Below, piece after piece: positions 43,701 to 55,700 of a stretch of 64,000 nt of DNA. The stretch covers positions 23,547,106-23,611,105 of the forward strand of contig JAUJPP010000005.1 in assembly GCA_030562195.1 (NCBI GenBank). Reading direction: 5' to 3'. The position numbers were made by a program, and so were the translations under genes. The notes beneath the pieces are model-generated. The model was given only the letters and a program-made list of their open reading frames with translations. It had not been told where the DNA came from and did no database searches. This DNA comes from Nipponacmea schrenckii (taxonomy: Eukaryota; Mollusca; Gastropoda; Lottiidae). The stretch's first letter is position 1, and every line of letters begins with the position of its first letter.

Positions 43701-46700
43701 TACAGTTTTTATCTGATCTTAATGAAACTTGGTATACATGTATATATTGATGATATCTCTGTCAAGGTCAAAAATGGAAATCATTGCATGAACGGATTTT
43801 GAGTTATTGCCTTGACTTAGTAAAAAAGCATTAAATTAGGGTTGTATCCACGATAGAGGCTACAGTTTTTATCCGATCTTAATGAAACTTGGTATACATG
43901 TATATTTTGATGATATCTCGGTCAAGTTCCAAAATGGAAATTATCGAATGAACAGATTTTGAGTTATTGCCCTTGACTTAGTAAAAATGCGTCAAATTTG
44001 GGTTATATCCACGATATAGGCTACAGATTTTATCAGAAATTCAAATTTGACGATTTTTTGATGAATAGTTTATGAGTAATTGCCCTTGACTAAGTAAAAT
44101 TGCGTAAAAATTCATTTTCTACAATTACAAGCTACAATTATCTATGGATTTTAATGAAACTTGGTATGAATATTGGAATTGATGAGAGGGCGGTCAAGTT
44201 CGATTTGGACGATTTTGCGATAAACAGTTTTGGAGTTATTGCCCCTGCCTCTATATTTGTTGTAGACAAAATAGAAGCTACAATTTTCAATGGATTTAAA
44301 TGAAACTTGGTGTGAGCATTGGAATTGATAAGTTCGAATTTGAAGATTTTGCGATGAACAGTTTTTAGTTATTGGCCTTGACTTAGTAAGATTGTGTCAA
44401 AATTTTATTGTTGGTTCAATAGAAGCTACAATTTTCAATGGATTTTGATGAAACTTGGTGTTTTTTAGTTTTTGCCCTTGACTTCAATATCCATTTAGTG
44501 AATATTTTTGAGTCATTTCTCTATTTATTTTTCAAATTCAATGCTGCCAGTGGGCGTATGTTACCTTGCCTGGCAAGCTATCTTTGATTTTGGCATACAT
44601 GACCACATCTCTGAAGATGGTATCATGTGTATATACAATGAAGCAGTGGCAAAAAAAGGTGGAGCAGATGTTTCTTCTTGCCTCTTGAAGGTTCTGAAAC
44701 AACGACAAACTGGCTCAAAACGCGTTATTTTTTATTCTGATGGCTGTAGGGGACAAAATCGAAATCATATAACAGTATGTGCAATGCAATATATAATACA
44801 GCCAAACATGTATAAAGCAGTCGATCATAAAATTTAAGTAAAAGGCCATACCCGCTTAGCAAATTATCGCAATTTTGGATTAATCAAATAACGAATTAAA
44901 CTAGAATCTATTGTAACGAGGAATGAGTATATAAATACCATTCGAAATGCCAGAAGTAGCCAACAATTGCCATGAACATTGCTGATTTTTTCGACTTTTT
45001 TCAAATAAGTAAAACTAGCATCAAAAGTCAATTCATAGATGAACATGGAGAAAATGTTAAGTTTTGTAAAGTAAGGTGGTTTAGTTATGGCCAGAGTGAG
45101 GAATATGATAGACTAACCGGCAATATCATCACTACCGAACATCCCACTGAAGTTTGGTGCAGATACACATTTAATAAATCGGAGCCATGGAAGAAGGTTC
45201 AGTTTTTGAAACGTTAAGCATATGAAGACACACTTAAATTGAAATATAATGGACCTCTCCCATTGACTGATCAAAAATCGAACGATATCAAGAAGTGTAT
45301 TCCATATATATCGGACATTGAAAAAATGTCATTTTATCCTACATTGCCACATTGCACGGTTTCTATATTAAATGATGAAAACTCAGATTATTGCGATGAT
45401 AGTGACTGAGAATTGACTGAGACTTATTGTTTTTGGTTAAAATGTTATTAAATTTAATGTAACACTTGTGTCAAATTTGGTTCAGATTCTTTTAATTTAA
45501 TGTTTGCAATGTTTCCTGTTTTCTATTTCTTGTAAAGTATTAAAAACTATTAATCTTGGAGAGTGTATTATTATATCTTGACTTTAGGTGTCGAATCAAC
45601 TTTAACACCTTTCGACTCACACAAATTGATATTCCTTGTGTGAGGCTTGCAATAGCTATTATTTGTTTGTACCAATTGAACGATTTTGTAGTTCTATGAT
45701 CGGTAGTTACTCTTCAAAGTATGACTTCGGTTTTTTTCAACAGCCCTTTATTGACTTAGGCTGTTTTGTGCATGTTCCGCTTGGACTTTATTTATCTGAA
45801 AAATAAGCCTGACTTAGGTTGTTTCTATCCTCAATCAAACATGCAAAATCTGATTTTCGTTAATTCTGTAAAGTACATTAGGACTATAATCAAACCCTTC
45901 TCTGAATATGACATATTTTACATTCTTTTCAAAATAAAAAACAAAACATAAAAATCGGATGGTAATATATCGATATTTTTGTTTTTCGCTTTTACTGAAA
46001 AGTTGCATAAAGTGACTTAGGTCATTTCAATTCTAACCCCTTATTATAAAGATGGAAAGTGTTTCTTGTATCTGCTTCTTTTATTTTCTATAATTCCAAA
46101 TAGCACACAGCACCAGACACTCTTTATTGCGCCGCATCGACTATTCACACAATTTGAGCATTAGAAATTCTAATTTCAATAATGATTTTCTTGATAGAGG
46201 CTGAACAAAACTACTTCTCGGACGAAAACAGTAATTGTAAATTTGCATTTTTGAATTAATAAAAACGAACAATAACCTTGACAAATGACCTTGATAAATT
46301 GCCTTATACCTTCCGATGACCTAGGAAAAGTACCTTAAAGCGGGTTAAAACCAGTTCAAGACCATATGTCTCGATGCTTATTTATAAATGTCTTTTCTAG
46401 ATACAAAACAGATGATATAATAGACCGATTCGATCCATTTACGCCCAATTACCGTTTTTCAATCAATGCTAAGGTGAAGGATTTTGGAAAAGCACCAGAG
46501 ACAGTTATTCCAACACCGCTTCAGTATACAGTTTCAAATGAACAGAGTCTTGCATTACCTGACGCAAATTGGGTTATTGTACCTGATTACGAATACACGA
46601 AGGAGGCCGAATTTTTAGCAGGTATGTGTTTCTTGTATCCTAAACAACACCATACCTCTCTATATTTATAACACTAAAGAGTCTAGTTCATTGTTTCCTA

Positions 46701-49700
46701 AATAAATTTGTCTTACATCCTAAAATGAAGTGTGTGGGTTACCTTCCTGTTTTGAGATGAACTGTTCAATAATTGGGCTATATAAAATTTTTATGGGGTA
46801 AGAATATCCGATCAATGTGCCACAATTCATGTCTGATATAGACTTGGTATTTCGTTTTTAAGTTTTGTATATCACCATTTCCTGTAAGATTTACCAATAG
46901 GTTCAGGGCGTTAAGAAACTCACTACAGACAAATTTGAACTCCAAATTTGACACCATAGCTTTCAAAATAATACCGGAATTTATTACCTATACGAATCTA
47001 TGGACAACTTTTTATACGCCCATACATTAATGTGGGCGTATATAGCCCTCGCCTGTCTGTCTGTCGACAATTGTTTACGACGCGAAAGAGAGCTGGTTTC
47101 TTGATGGATTGTAAGTGTTTGTAATAATCCAAGGATGAAACCTGTTGGAAATCAGACCAATTGCAAAATAATTACTATGAGTTAATGCCCTTGTGTTCTT
47201 AAAAATACTATCAATATATTGTCGACATAAAAGAGGGCTGGTTTTCATATGGATTTTGACGAAACTTGGTGTGAGTGTTGTAAGAGGATGAACCTTATTG
47301 AAAATCAGACTAATCGAAATAATAAAATATTAGTAATAGTGTTTAATTGGTGTGAGTCTCCGTAATAACCAAAGTGTGTAGCCTAATGAAAATCAGAACA
47401 ATTGAAATGTATTTCATGGGTTATTTCACTTGTTCATGAATTATTTGTGGTCACGTTAGAGAGCTGGTATCTGGTTAGATTTTGATGAAACTTTGTGTGA
47501 GTGTTTCATCTTTTATTTACCGATAACGCTTGTCAACCTCCCAGAAAAATTTGCTGCCATTATAAATGTGGGCGTATTACGATGGCCATCGCTTTTTTTA
47601 TTAGCCTGAACGTGTAAAGAAGAAAATATTAATACAAACAATCGGATATGAAATTAACGGGGGTGTTCTAACATTGTGTTCTGGAATACCAGAAGTTCGA
47701 GCAAAAACGGTGCTATAACAATGACAACAAAATCTAGCCCACCCCGAGATAAAACCTCATACTAATACAAAACACTGTTCCTTTTTTCCACAGAAAAATT
47801 GCATGATTTGGGTTTGCCCAAGATAGATATAAAGCAGACGATACCTCCAAAAAAATTCATCAGTCTTGTAACTGGTGACCCGGACGTAAAGCAAAGTGAA
47901 GAATCAACCAGCACATCAGTAGAAGCATATTCTCTGAATATAGAGCCCGGAAGTCAAAGCATACAAATTAGATCAATTGGAAGCTCTGGTGTGTTTTATG
48001 GAGTCCAAAGTTTATTAGGAATTATCAAGAGGTCTACAGGTGGTGTTATTTATAAAACCATGGTGAAAGACGCTCCACGGTTTGAGTACCGTGGTATGCA
48101 CATAGATGTCGGAAGGAATTTCCACAGCAATACGTCTGTAATGAAAATCTTGGACGCCATGGCTATGGTGAAATTAAATAAATTACATTTTCATCTTACG
48201 GATGACGAAGGCTGGCGTTTGGAAATTCCGGGATTAGAAGAACTTACAAAGGTGATCATGTCTTTTTTTAGCCTCGGAACCATCTCCCTGTGTATTTCAA
48301 AATTGATGTTTAAGATAGTATCATATAATTGGCAGTGTTCTTGTGAAATAATGAAAACCGAGCATATGGCAACAATAATTAACACTGTTGAAGCGCAAAT
48401 ATTTTTAACTTGGCGCAAACCTTCTGGATTCCTTCAGCCTGCATCACCGATATGCATAGTTACCAACCAGGAAATTTGATCCCTCTTTGTGACAAGGTCA
48501 ACTAAATTTACTATTTGAACATCTGAAGTGAATAATGTTCATGTGGTATATTAAGTACACAGCAAAAAATCGATAACTTATTGTGTACGATAATGGTCTT
48601 GAAATGATCATTTCATCTATTAAATTTTAGTTTTCTGAATTCTAGTCCACCGATATTATTCAAATATTCCACAAGTATGGTGGCCTACCGCTATCATTCA
48701 AGGAATTAAGTAATACTTTAAAAGTTTACGAGAAAAAGTATGTTAAAAGACATTTAAATGTAATTCTAAATGAAATTTTATTCATAAAAAAAGATAAAAA
48801 TAAAAATAAATCTAAATCAAAATGAAAGTAACTTAAAAATAAATTAAAAACGAATTTCCCCCGAAAACAAATGAAAAACAAAACTTAATTTAGATCAAAA
48901 TAAAAATACAATTAAAATGAATTCATAAAAAATTGAAATTAAAAAAAAGAAAAATTAAATTTAAAACGAAAGTAAACAGAAAGCAAAGTTAAAAAAGTGT
49001 AGAGCCTACAGCTATCATAGTATACCACAATGCATTGCACTCAGGTCGATTTATCTTCTTTAGATGGGCGATTTGTCTATAAAGGAAACTACTCTTTGTT
49101 TTATTTACATAAAATGACTGCTTATTTCAGAAGCAATGGATGAGAATTGCGTTTCTCAAGACATTCAAAGGAATGAAATCGATTGATTTTCTCAAAAGAG
49201 ATTATAGCCAATATAGATGGATCATTCCTACGCTCGACCGTCGGTTGAGATTCTTTGATATATTACACTGATTTGACTGTATCGATTGAATCGGTGAAGG
49301 ATGCTTTTTCTTTAGCCATATATGACTGCTAAATAGCTGTAGTGGAAAACTGCTTTGGCTGAAAATATGGACATCAAATAGTGGTCCAAAACTAATAGGA
49401 GCCTTTTTTGCTAAAATTGTCAATTGATGATAGAAATGGGGCTACAAGTATTTAATTAATTACAGTAATGTTTCAATAAGTTTAATTTCGTCACAAGTTA
49501 AGTTAGTAACAGTCACAAGGCAAATTAGTATATATGGTCACAAGTTAATAACAGTAATTTAGCTTCAAGATAAATTATCAGTAATTTGGTCACAAAGTTA
49601 TCTTTTTACTTCCAAAATAAATTGTTAACAGTGATATGATCACAAGGTAATCAGTAAGTGCGGTGACACTAACTGCACGATTTTCCAATCCAACAGCATA

Positions 49701-52700
49701 AGCTAAATCTCGGGGCAACCTTAATTGATGTTTTTGCCTTATTTATTTGTACATAGCCCTATAACAAAGCAGAGACCCTGGTCCATTTGCTTCATCAGCA
49801 ACAGCATCATTAACCGATTCAATCGATACAGTCAAATCAGTGTAATAACACCATTTTCGTTATTGGGATAACACTTACCTGGCATAGCATAATATATTCT
49901 AGTGCTGAAAATTGGCTGAGACCCGAACGGGTTTTGAACCAGCGATCTCAGAGTCAGGCACCTAATCGCCAGCAATGTCAACCGTCTAGACCACTCGGCC
50001 AACTGACCTGTTCGGGTCTCAGCCAATTTTCAGCACTAGAATCTTGTGCTATACCAAGTAAGTGTCATCCCAATAACAAAAATATTGTTGCAACACAACT
50101 TTCTAAATAACATCGTATCATCTCAAATCAGTTTAATATCTCAACTGATAATTTATCTTGAGGCCAAATATCTTTCTGTCATCAATTTACAATTTTAGCA
50201 TTCCCTTGAATGTCTTGACAAACGCGATTCTCATCCATTGCTTCTGAAATAAGCAGTTATTTTATGTAAATAAAACAAAGAGTAGTTTCCCTCATAGACA
50301 AATCGCCATCTAAAGAAGATAAATCGACCTGAGTGCAATTCATTGTGGTATACTATGATAGCTATAGGCTCTACACTTTTTTTTAACTTTGCTTTCTGTT
50401 TACTTTTGTTTTAATTTAATTTTTTTTTTCATTTCCATTTTTTTACGAATTCATTTTAATTTTTATTTTGATCTTAGTTTAGTTTTGTTTTTCATTTTGT
50501 TTTAAGTTACTTTCATTTTGATTTAGATTTATTTTTACTTTTATCTTTTTTAATGAATAAAATTTCATTTAGAATTAAATTTAAATGTTTTTAACATACT
50601 TTTTTTCGTAAACTTTTAAAGTATTACTTAATTCTTTGAATGATAGCGGTAGGCCACCATACACAAGGTATTATCATAAGAAATATAATTATTTGGCATA
50701 TATTGCATAATGGAAAACTTTTATTTTAGTTTAGAGTTTTTTTCGTTTTTAGGTCTTAAGTAAATTTTATCATGTATTTTTTCCAGATAGGTTCGAAGCG
50801 TTGTCATGACCTGTCTGAGCAAACATGCATTATTCCACAACTTGGTTCGGGACCAGATTCGTCGACATTCGGTTCAGGTCATTATACTGTCAAAGACTAC
50901 AAAGAAATTTTGCAGTATGCAGCAGATCGCCATATAGAGATAATACCGGAAGTAGACATGCCAGGACATGCACATTCAGCTATCAAATCCATGGTTGCTC
51001 GATCTAAGATGTTGGAAGATATTGGAGACATTGCCAATTCTAATAAATACTCTTTGAATGACCCAGAAGATACATCTGATTATACGTCTGTCCAACTCTT
51101 CAACGATAACTCGATTAACCCTTGTATTGAGTCAACTTATGTGTTTATTCAGCACGTAATTCAACAGGTAAGTGGTCCTTTCATTTTCAAGTCTATTAAA
51201 TAAAAACTCAGGTAGTAACTAGCGATCTTAGCCGCTAACCGAAACTTATTGTTTGTATTCCATTCTGTATTTCAATATGGATAATGGTTGGATATTACGT
51301 CAGAATATTAGGAAATATGGAAAGGTCCAAAATATATATCTTTCAAGGGAAAGGTTATCAAGATCTCACCAAAGGTGACGTCTTTTCCCTTTCAGTTAAA
51401 ATTACTCCACAATGGCATCAACCCCTTGAAAACATTTCATTTCGGTGGTGACGAAGTTGCTGAGGGATCGTGGTTAAATTCTACAGCTTGTAAGAAACAT
51501 GAAGAATCAAAATCTGTAGATGCTCTTAAGGAATTATTCACTATGCGAATATCAAACTTGACCAATGCTGAAGGATTAGATCTCGCCGGTTGGGAAGATG
51601 GTTTGAAGAAATCCGGAAACACTCCATTTGATTTGAACAAACTTGTCAATAGTAAAGTCTATGGATATGCTTGGTCTAATGTATGGGAGTGGGGATCTGC
51701 CCCAAAAGCCCATATATGGGCTAATAAAGGATACAAGGTATTTATTTGAATTTTCTAGACATTGAATTTGGGGGCTTTTGATCCGCTCATTAAAACACTG
51801 CTAACTCGGTAAATAGTTATTTTTGATCCCAAATGAAGAACGATTACTAAATGTTAGTAAATACTGATACATATTATTTAATCTAGGTGGTAATGGCCCC
51901 AGCAACTCATTATTATTTTGACCATCCATATGAACCTGACCCATTAGAACGGGGTCACTACTGGGCTGCCAGATATACAGACACCAAGAAAGTTTTCGGA
52001 TTTATGCCGAATAATTTGTATGAAAATGCCGAACTAAAAGTGTCTGGGGAACCTATCTCAAAATCCGACTTCTGTGGAGACGATGGAAAAAAATGTCCTG
52101 ATTTAGAAAAACCTGAAAATTTGATAGGCAAGTAACGTGGCTCTTTGTCAATTTTCAAACCCTGTAAAATAATTCAAAAACATCAACATTATCAAGAGAA
52201 ACAAAATATATCGGTGAAATGGGGGAAGTATATTGTCGTCGCCCATGTCCGTCCACAATTTCTTGTGCAATTCTTAACAGATTTTGATGGAACTTGATGT
52301 GAGTGTTTATGATCAAGCAAGGATGAAATCTATTGAAAAATCAGCGAAATCGGAAAAATTAATTACGAGTTATTGCCCTTGTTCTTGAATGGCTCGTAAA
52401 AACTCTACAATTCTTGACGGATTTTGATGAAACTTGGTGTGGGAGTGTTATAACTCAAGGATGAACCCTAATGAAAATCAGCGAAATCAAAAAATTTAAA
52501 GTATGAGTTATTGCCCTTGTTATTGAAAATGCGTTCAATAATATATTGTAAACACTCTAGAAAAAATTTTTTTTAATGGATTTTAATGAAATTTGGCTTG
52601 AGTTTTAGTTATCACCCAAGGATGAACCCTATTGAAAATCAGATAAATCGAAAATATTTGGTATCAGTTATTTCCCTTGATTTTTTAAAACGCGTTCAAC

Positions 52701-55700
52701 CTCATAAACACTATAGAAGGCACAATTCATGACAAAACTCGCTGAATTTGTTTGATATCATACAATGAAGAGCCCTATTGAAAATAAAAAAATAGGATAA
52801 TATATTTGATATGAATTATTAGCCTTGATCTTTTAAACGCGTTCTATTTTTGGCTCGTAAACCCTCTACAAGTACAATTCTTGGCCGATTTTGACGAAAT
52901 ATCACCCAAAGGAGAACCCCATGGAAAATAAAAAAATATCGCAATATATTTAATATAAATCGTGGCCCTTGTTCTTATAAATGTATTGATTTTTGGCTCG
53001 TAAAACATTCTGGATGGATTTAGATGAAACTTGTTATGAGTATTTGTTATCACCCAAGGATGAACCCTGTTGAAAATCAGATGAATCGAAAAATATTTAG
53101 TATCAGTTATTTTTGAAAACGCATTAAATTATTGGCTCGTAAACACTCTAAATAGCACAATTCTTGATTCTTTGATTCGAGCTTATTTCAAATTTTAACA
53201 TTTTTGGTTTATCTGAAACTCACTTAATTCTTTTGTACCAACTAAATATTTCCGTTCTCCAGTTTTTCACTTGCCATTTTGAAAAAATAAGTGTAATGAT
53301 AGTTCAGTTGTTAAAGAACATTTAAATTATAGGAGACAGGAAGCTTTATAATCTCTTGATATAGAAGCAATTTGGATTGAAATAAATCTCACTAAACATA
53401 AACCCTTATTAATATGTTGCATTTATAGGCACCCGAATTCTAATAAATGCTGGTTATAAAAATAATAAATAAATTTGCTAAAATGACTGAAAAGGTGTGG
53501 AACGAAAATAAGGAAATTATTGTGTTACGTGATTTTAATATTGATGTGTCAAATGGAAAAAATTCAAATTGGAATAATTTACTGTCTTTATATAGTGTAA
53601 AACAAATTATATAACTTCCTACTCGAGTAACTAAAACATCTTCCACTATCATTGATCATGTTATCGTTTCGAATGAAAGTAATATAACTGAAAGAAATGT
53701 CCCGGTATATGGTTTATCTGATCACTACCCAACGGCAGTGTGAAGTTAGTTTGTTATTCGTAATTCGTGAATAACGAATAACGAATAACGAACAAACTTC
53801 ACATCTTATTCGTAATTCGTTTTTGACGAAAGGTGTAGTCCCTTTAATCTACCTACAATTTATTTGGTATATTGTATTATTGTTTCCACTGTAAAAGGGG
53901 ATGAGAGATCAGTCTCCTGGGTTATAAATCTAGTGCTGACTATGCATACATGTTTGAAGAGGACAGCTTGCATCCAATACCTTGCATGTTGGGCATCCAG
54001 GGTTCGGGTCGTGGTATAACTATAAGTGAGCCTGTCAAGCCTAGCCGGGAGTCAGAAGAGAGGAGGATTCGCCGCCCCCAATCCCCGATATCTCTCTCTC
54101 ACTTCCTTTTAGAAGATCTATACCTAATAAACAATGTAAAACACAACGTGAAGTCATTAAAACATCTAGAAGTGTTACAATAACGAATAACTAATGGCGA
54201 AAAGCAAAAAGCCAATAACCAATAACGAAAAACAAAAAACGAATAACGAAAACAAATAACGAAAAGCGAATACGCCCCTCTTGGTGCTTACAAAAGAAAC
54301 GAATAACAAATATCATAGCCTCTGTTTCTTCTTATAAAAACCAATTTTCAAAGTCAAAGTAATTTAAACATCTAGAAGTGCCACAATAACGAATAACGAA
54401 ATGCAAAAAACGAATTATGAATAACGAAAAACGATTAACGAAAAACGAATAGCGAATATCCTCCTCTTGGTGCTTACAAGAGGACGAATCACGAAAAAGC
54501 GAAAAACGAATAACGAAAACAAATAACGAAAAGCGTATGCCCCCCTCTTGGTGCTTATAACGAATAACAAACATCATACCTCAAAGTCATTTAAACATCT
54601 AGAAGTACTAGAATAACGAAAAACGAAATGCGAAAAACAAATACAAAAAAAATGAATAATGAATAACAAATAACGAAAACGAATAGCGAATATCCTCCTC
54701 TTGGTGCTTGCAAAAGAAAGAATAACGAAAAACGAATAACGAATAACGAAAACGAATAGCGAATATTCTCCTCTTGGTGCTTGCAAAAGAGCGAATACCG
54801 AAAAAAATGAATAACGAATAACGAATAGCGAATATCCTCCTATCAGTGCTTACAAGAGATCGAATAATGAAAAGCGAAAGCAAAAAACGAATAACATCGA
54901 ATATCCCCCTCTTGGTGCTTACAAAAGGTCGAATAACGGATAACGAAAAACGAATAACGAAAACGATTAGCGAATATCCCCCTCGTTGTGCTTACAAAAG
55001 AACGAATAACAAATATTTAAACATCTAGAAGTGCTACAATAACGAAAAGCGAAAAACGAATAAAAGAAACGAATAACAAAAAACGAATAGCTTATATCCT
55101 CTTCTTGGTGCTTGCAAAAGAAGGAATAACGAAAAACGAAAAATGAATAACAAAAAACGAATAACGAAAAACGAAAAATGAATAACAAAAAACGAATAAC
55201 GAAAAACAAATAACGAAAAACGAATAACGAAAAGAATAGCGAATATACCTCTCTTTGTGGGTGCTTACAAAAGAACGAATAACAAATATCATAGACTCGT
55301 TTCTTCTTATAGATCCCATTTTCAGTCGAAGTTCTCCTAAACCTGGATAACCTATCTGTTACTCATTTTTTCATTGTTTTTTTTATTTATTTTGCTATTG
55401 TTTATTTTTTTCGTTTTGGGGAATAGCTTTTTGCAGTCCACTTTTCAGACCTCGTTTTCCTAATTTTAAGCTGGATAAACATAAACCTCTTTGTAGAATG
55501 AATAAAATTCTTTTGTTATTCGTTATTTGTTATTCGATTTTAGCTTTTCGTTTGTCGTTAAAAACAAATAACGAATAACGTGAAGTGTGTTCGTTATTCG
55601 GTATTCGTTATTCTACAATCGGCTCTACCCAACTTGTATTATCTGGAAAAAAAAGGGGCACATATTTCAAAACCTAAACATGTTTATATTTACTAGAGTA

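Larger units (their letters stand above)
41931..45410 (+). pseudogene. Broken transposase of the 41.4-46.0 kb transposon
   Basis: Pieces in order: MSWVCNVKKQKRANG (41931), then HMIDRSRIRRLMSSP and NITRMWRSLLEIEEP (42283-42654). After a stop come DTCGTCDLFEARIV and a possible first acidic motif MYSFDYQQNLMLPNLTHGEM (to 42945), a gap made by another element, then IFDFGIHDHISEDGIMC and RVIFYSDGCRGQNRNH (44576-44837). The end piece is LKYNGPLPLTDQKSND with CIPYISDIEKMSFYPTL (to 45410). The FDYQQNL and YSDGCRGQN motifs resemble the acidic-residue motifs of a DDE-type transposase common in invertebrates. Several stops and frameshifts. Confidence 0.7.
41413..46042. mobile_element. 4.6 kb TIR DNA transposon filling intron 11
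   Basis: Left end 'aaggggttagaattgaaaag' and right end 'ttcaattctaacccctt' are inverted repeats; pairing runs about 30 bp through 'gacctaagtca'. 'tgacttaggttgttt' words recur as subterminal repeats at 41583, 41864, 45754, 45809 and 46013. A broken transposase lies inside. No clear target duplication was found, and the superfamily is not assigned. Confidence 0.75.

Noticed and set aside
42964..44559. CRISPR-like array, because of regular 160-bp spacing
   Set aside because: Whole unit is repeated with no variable spacer, in a eukaryotic intron; it is a tandem minisatellite.
48252..48479. Extension of exon 13 to a stop at 48479
   Set aside because: Similarity to the paralogous module ends exactly at the donor at 48251; the rest is intron read-through.
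54332..55319. Overlapping minus-strand open frames rich in RYSFF
   Set aside because: They are translations of the cgaataacg minisatellite.
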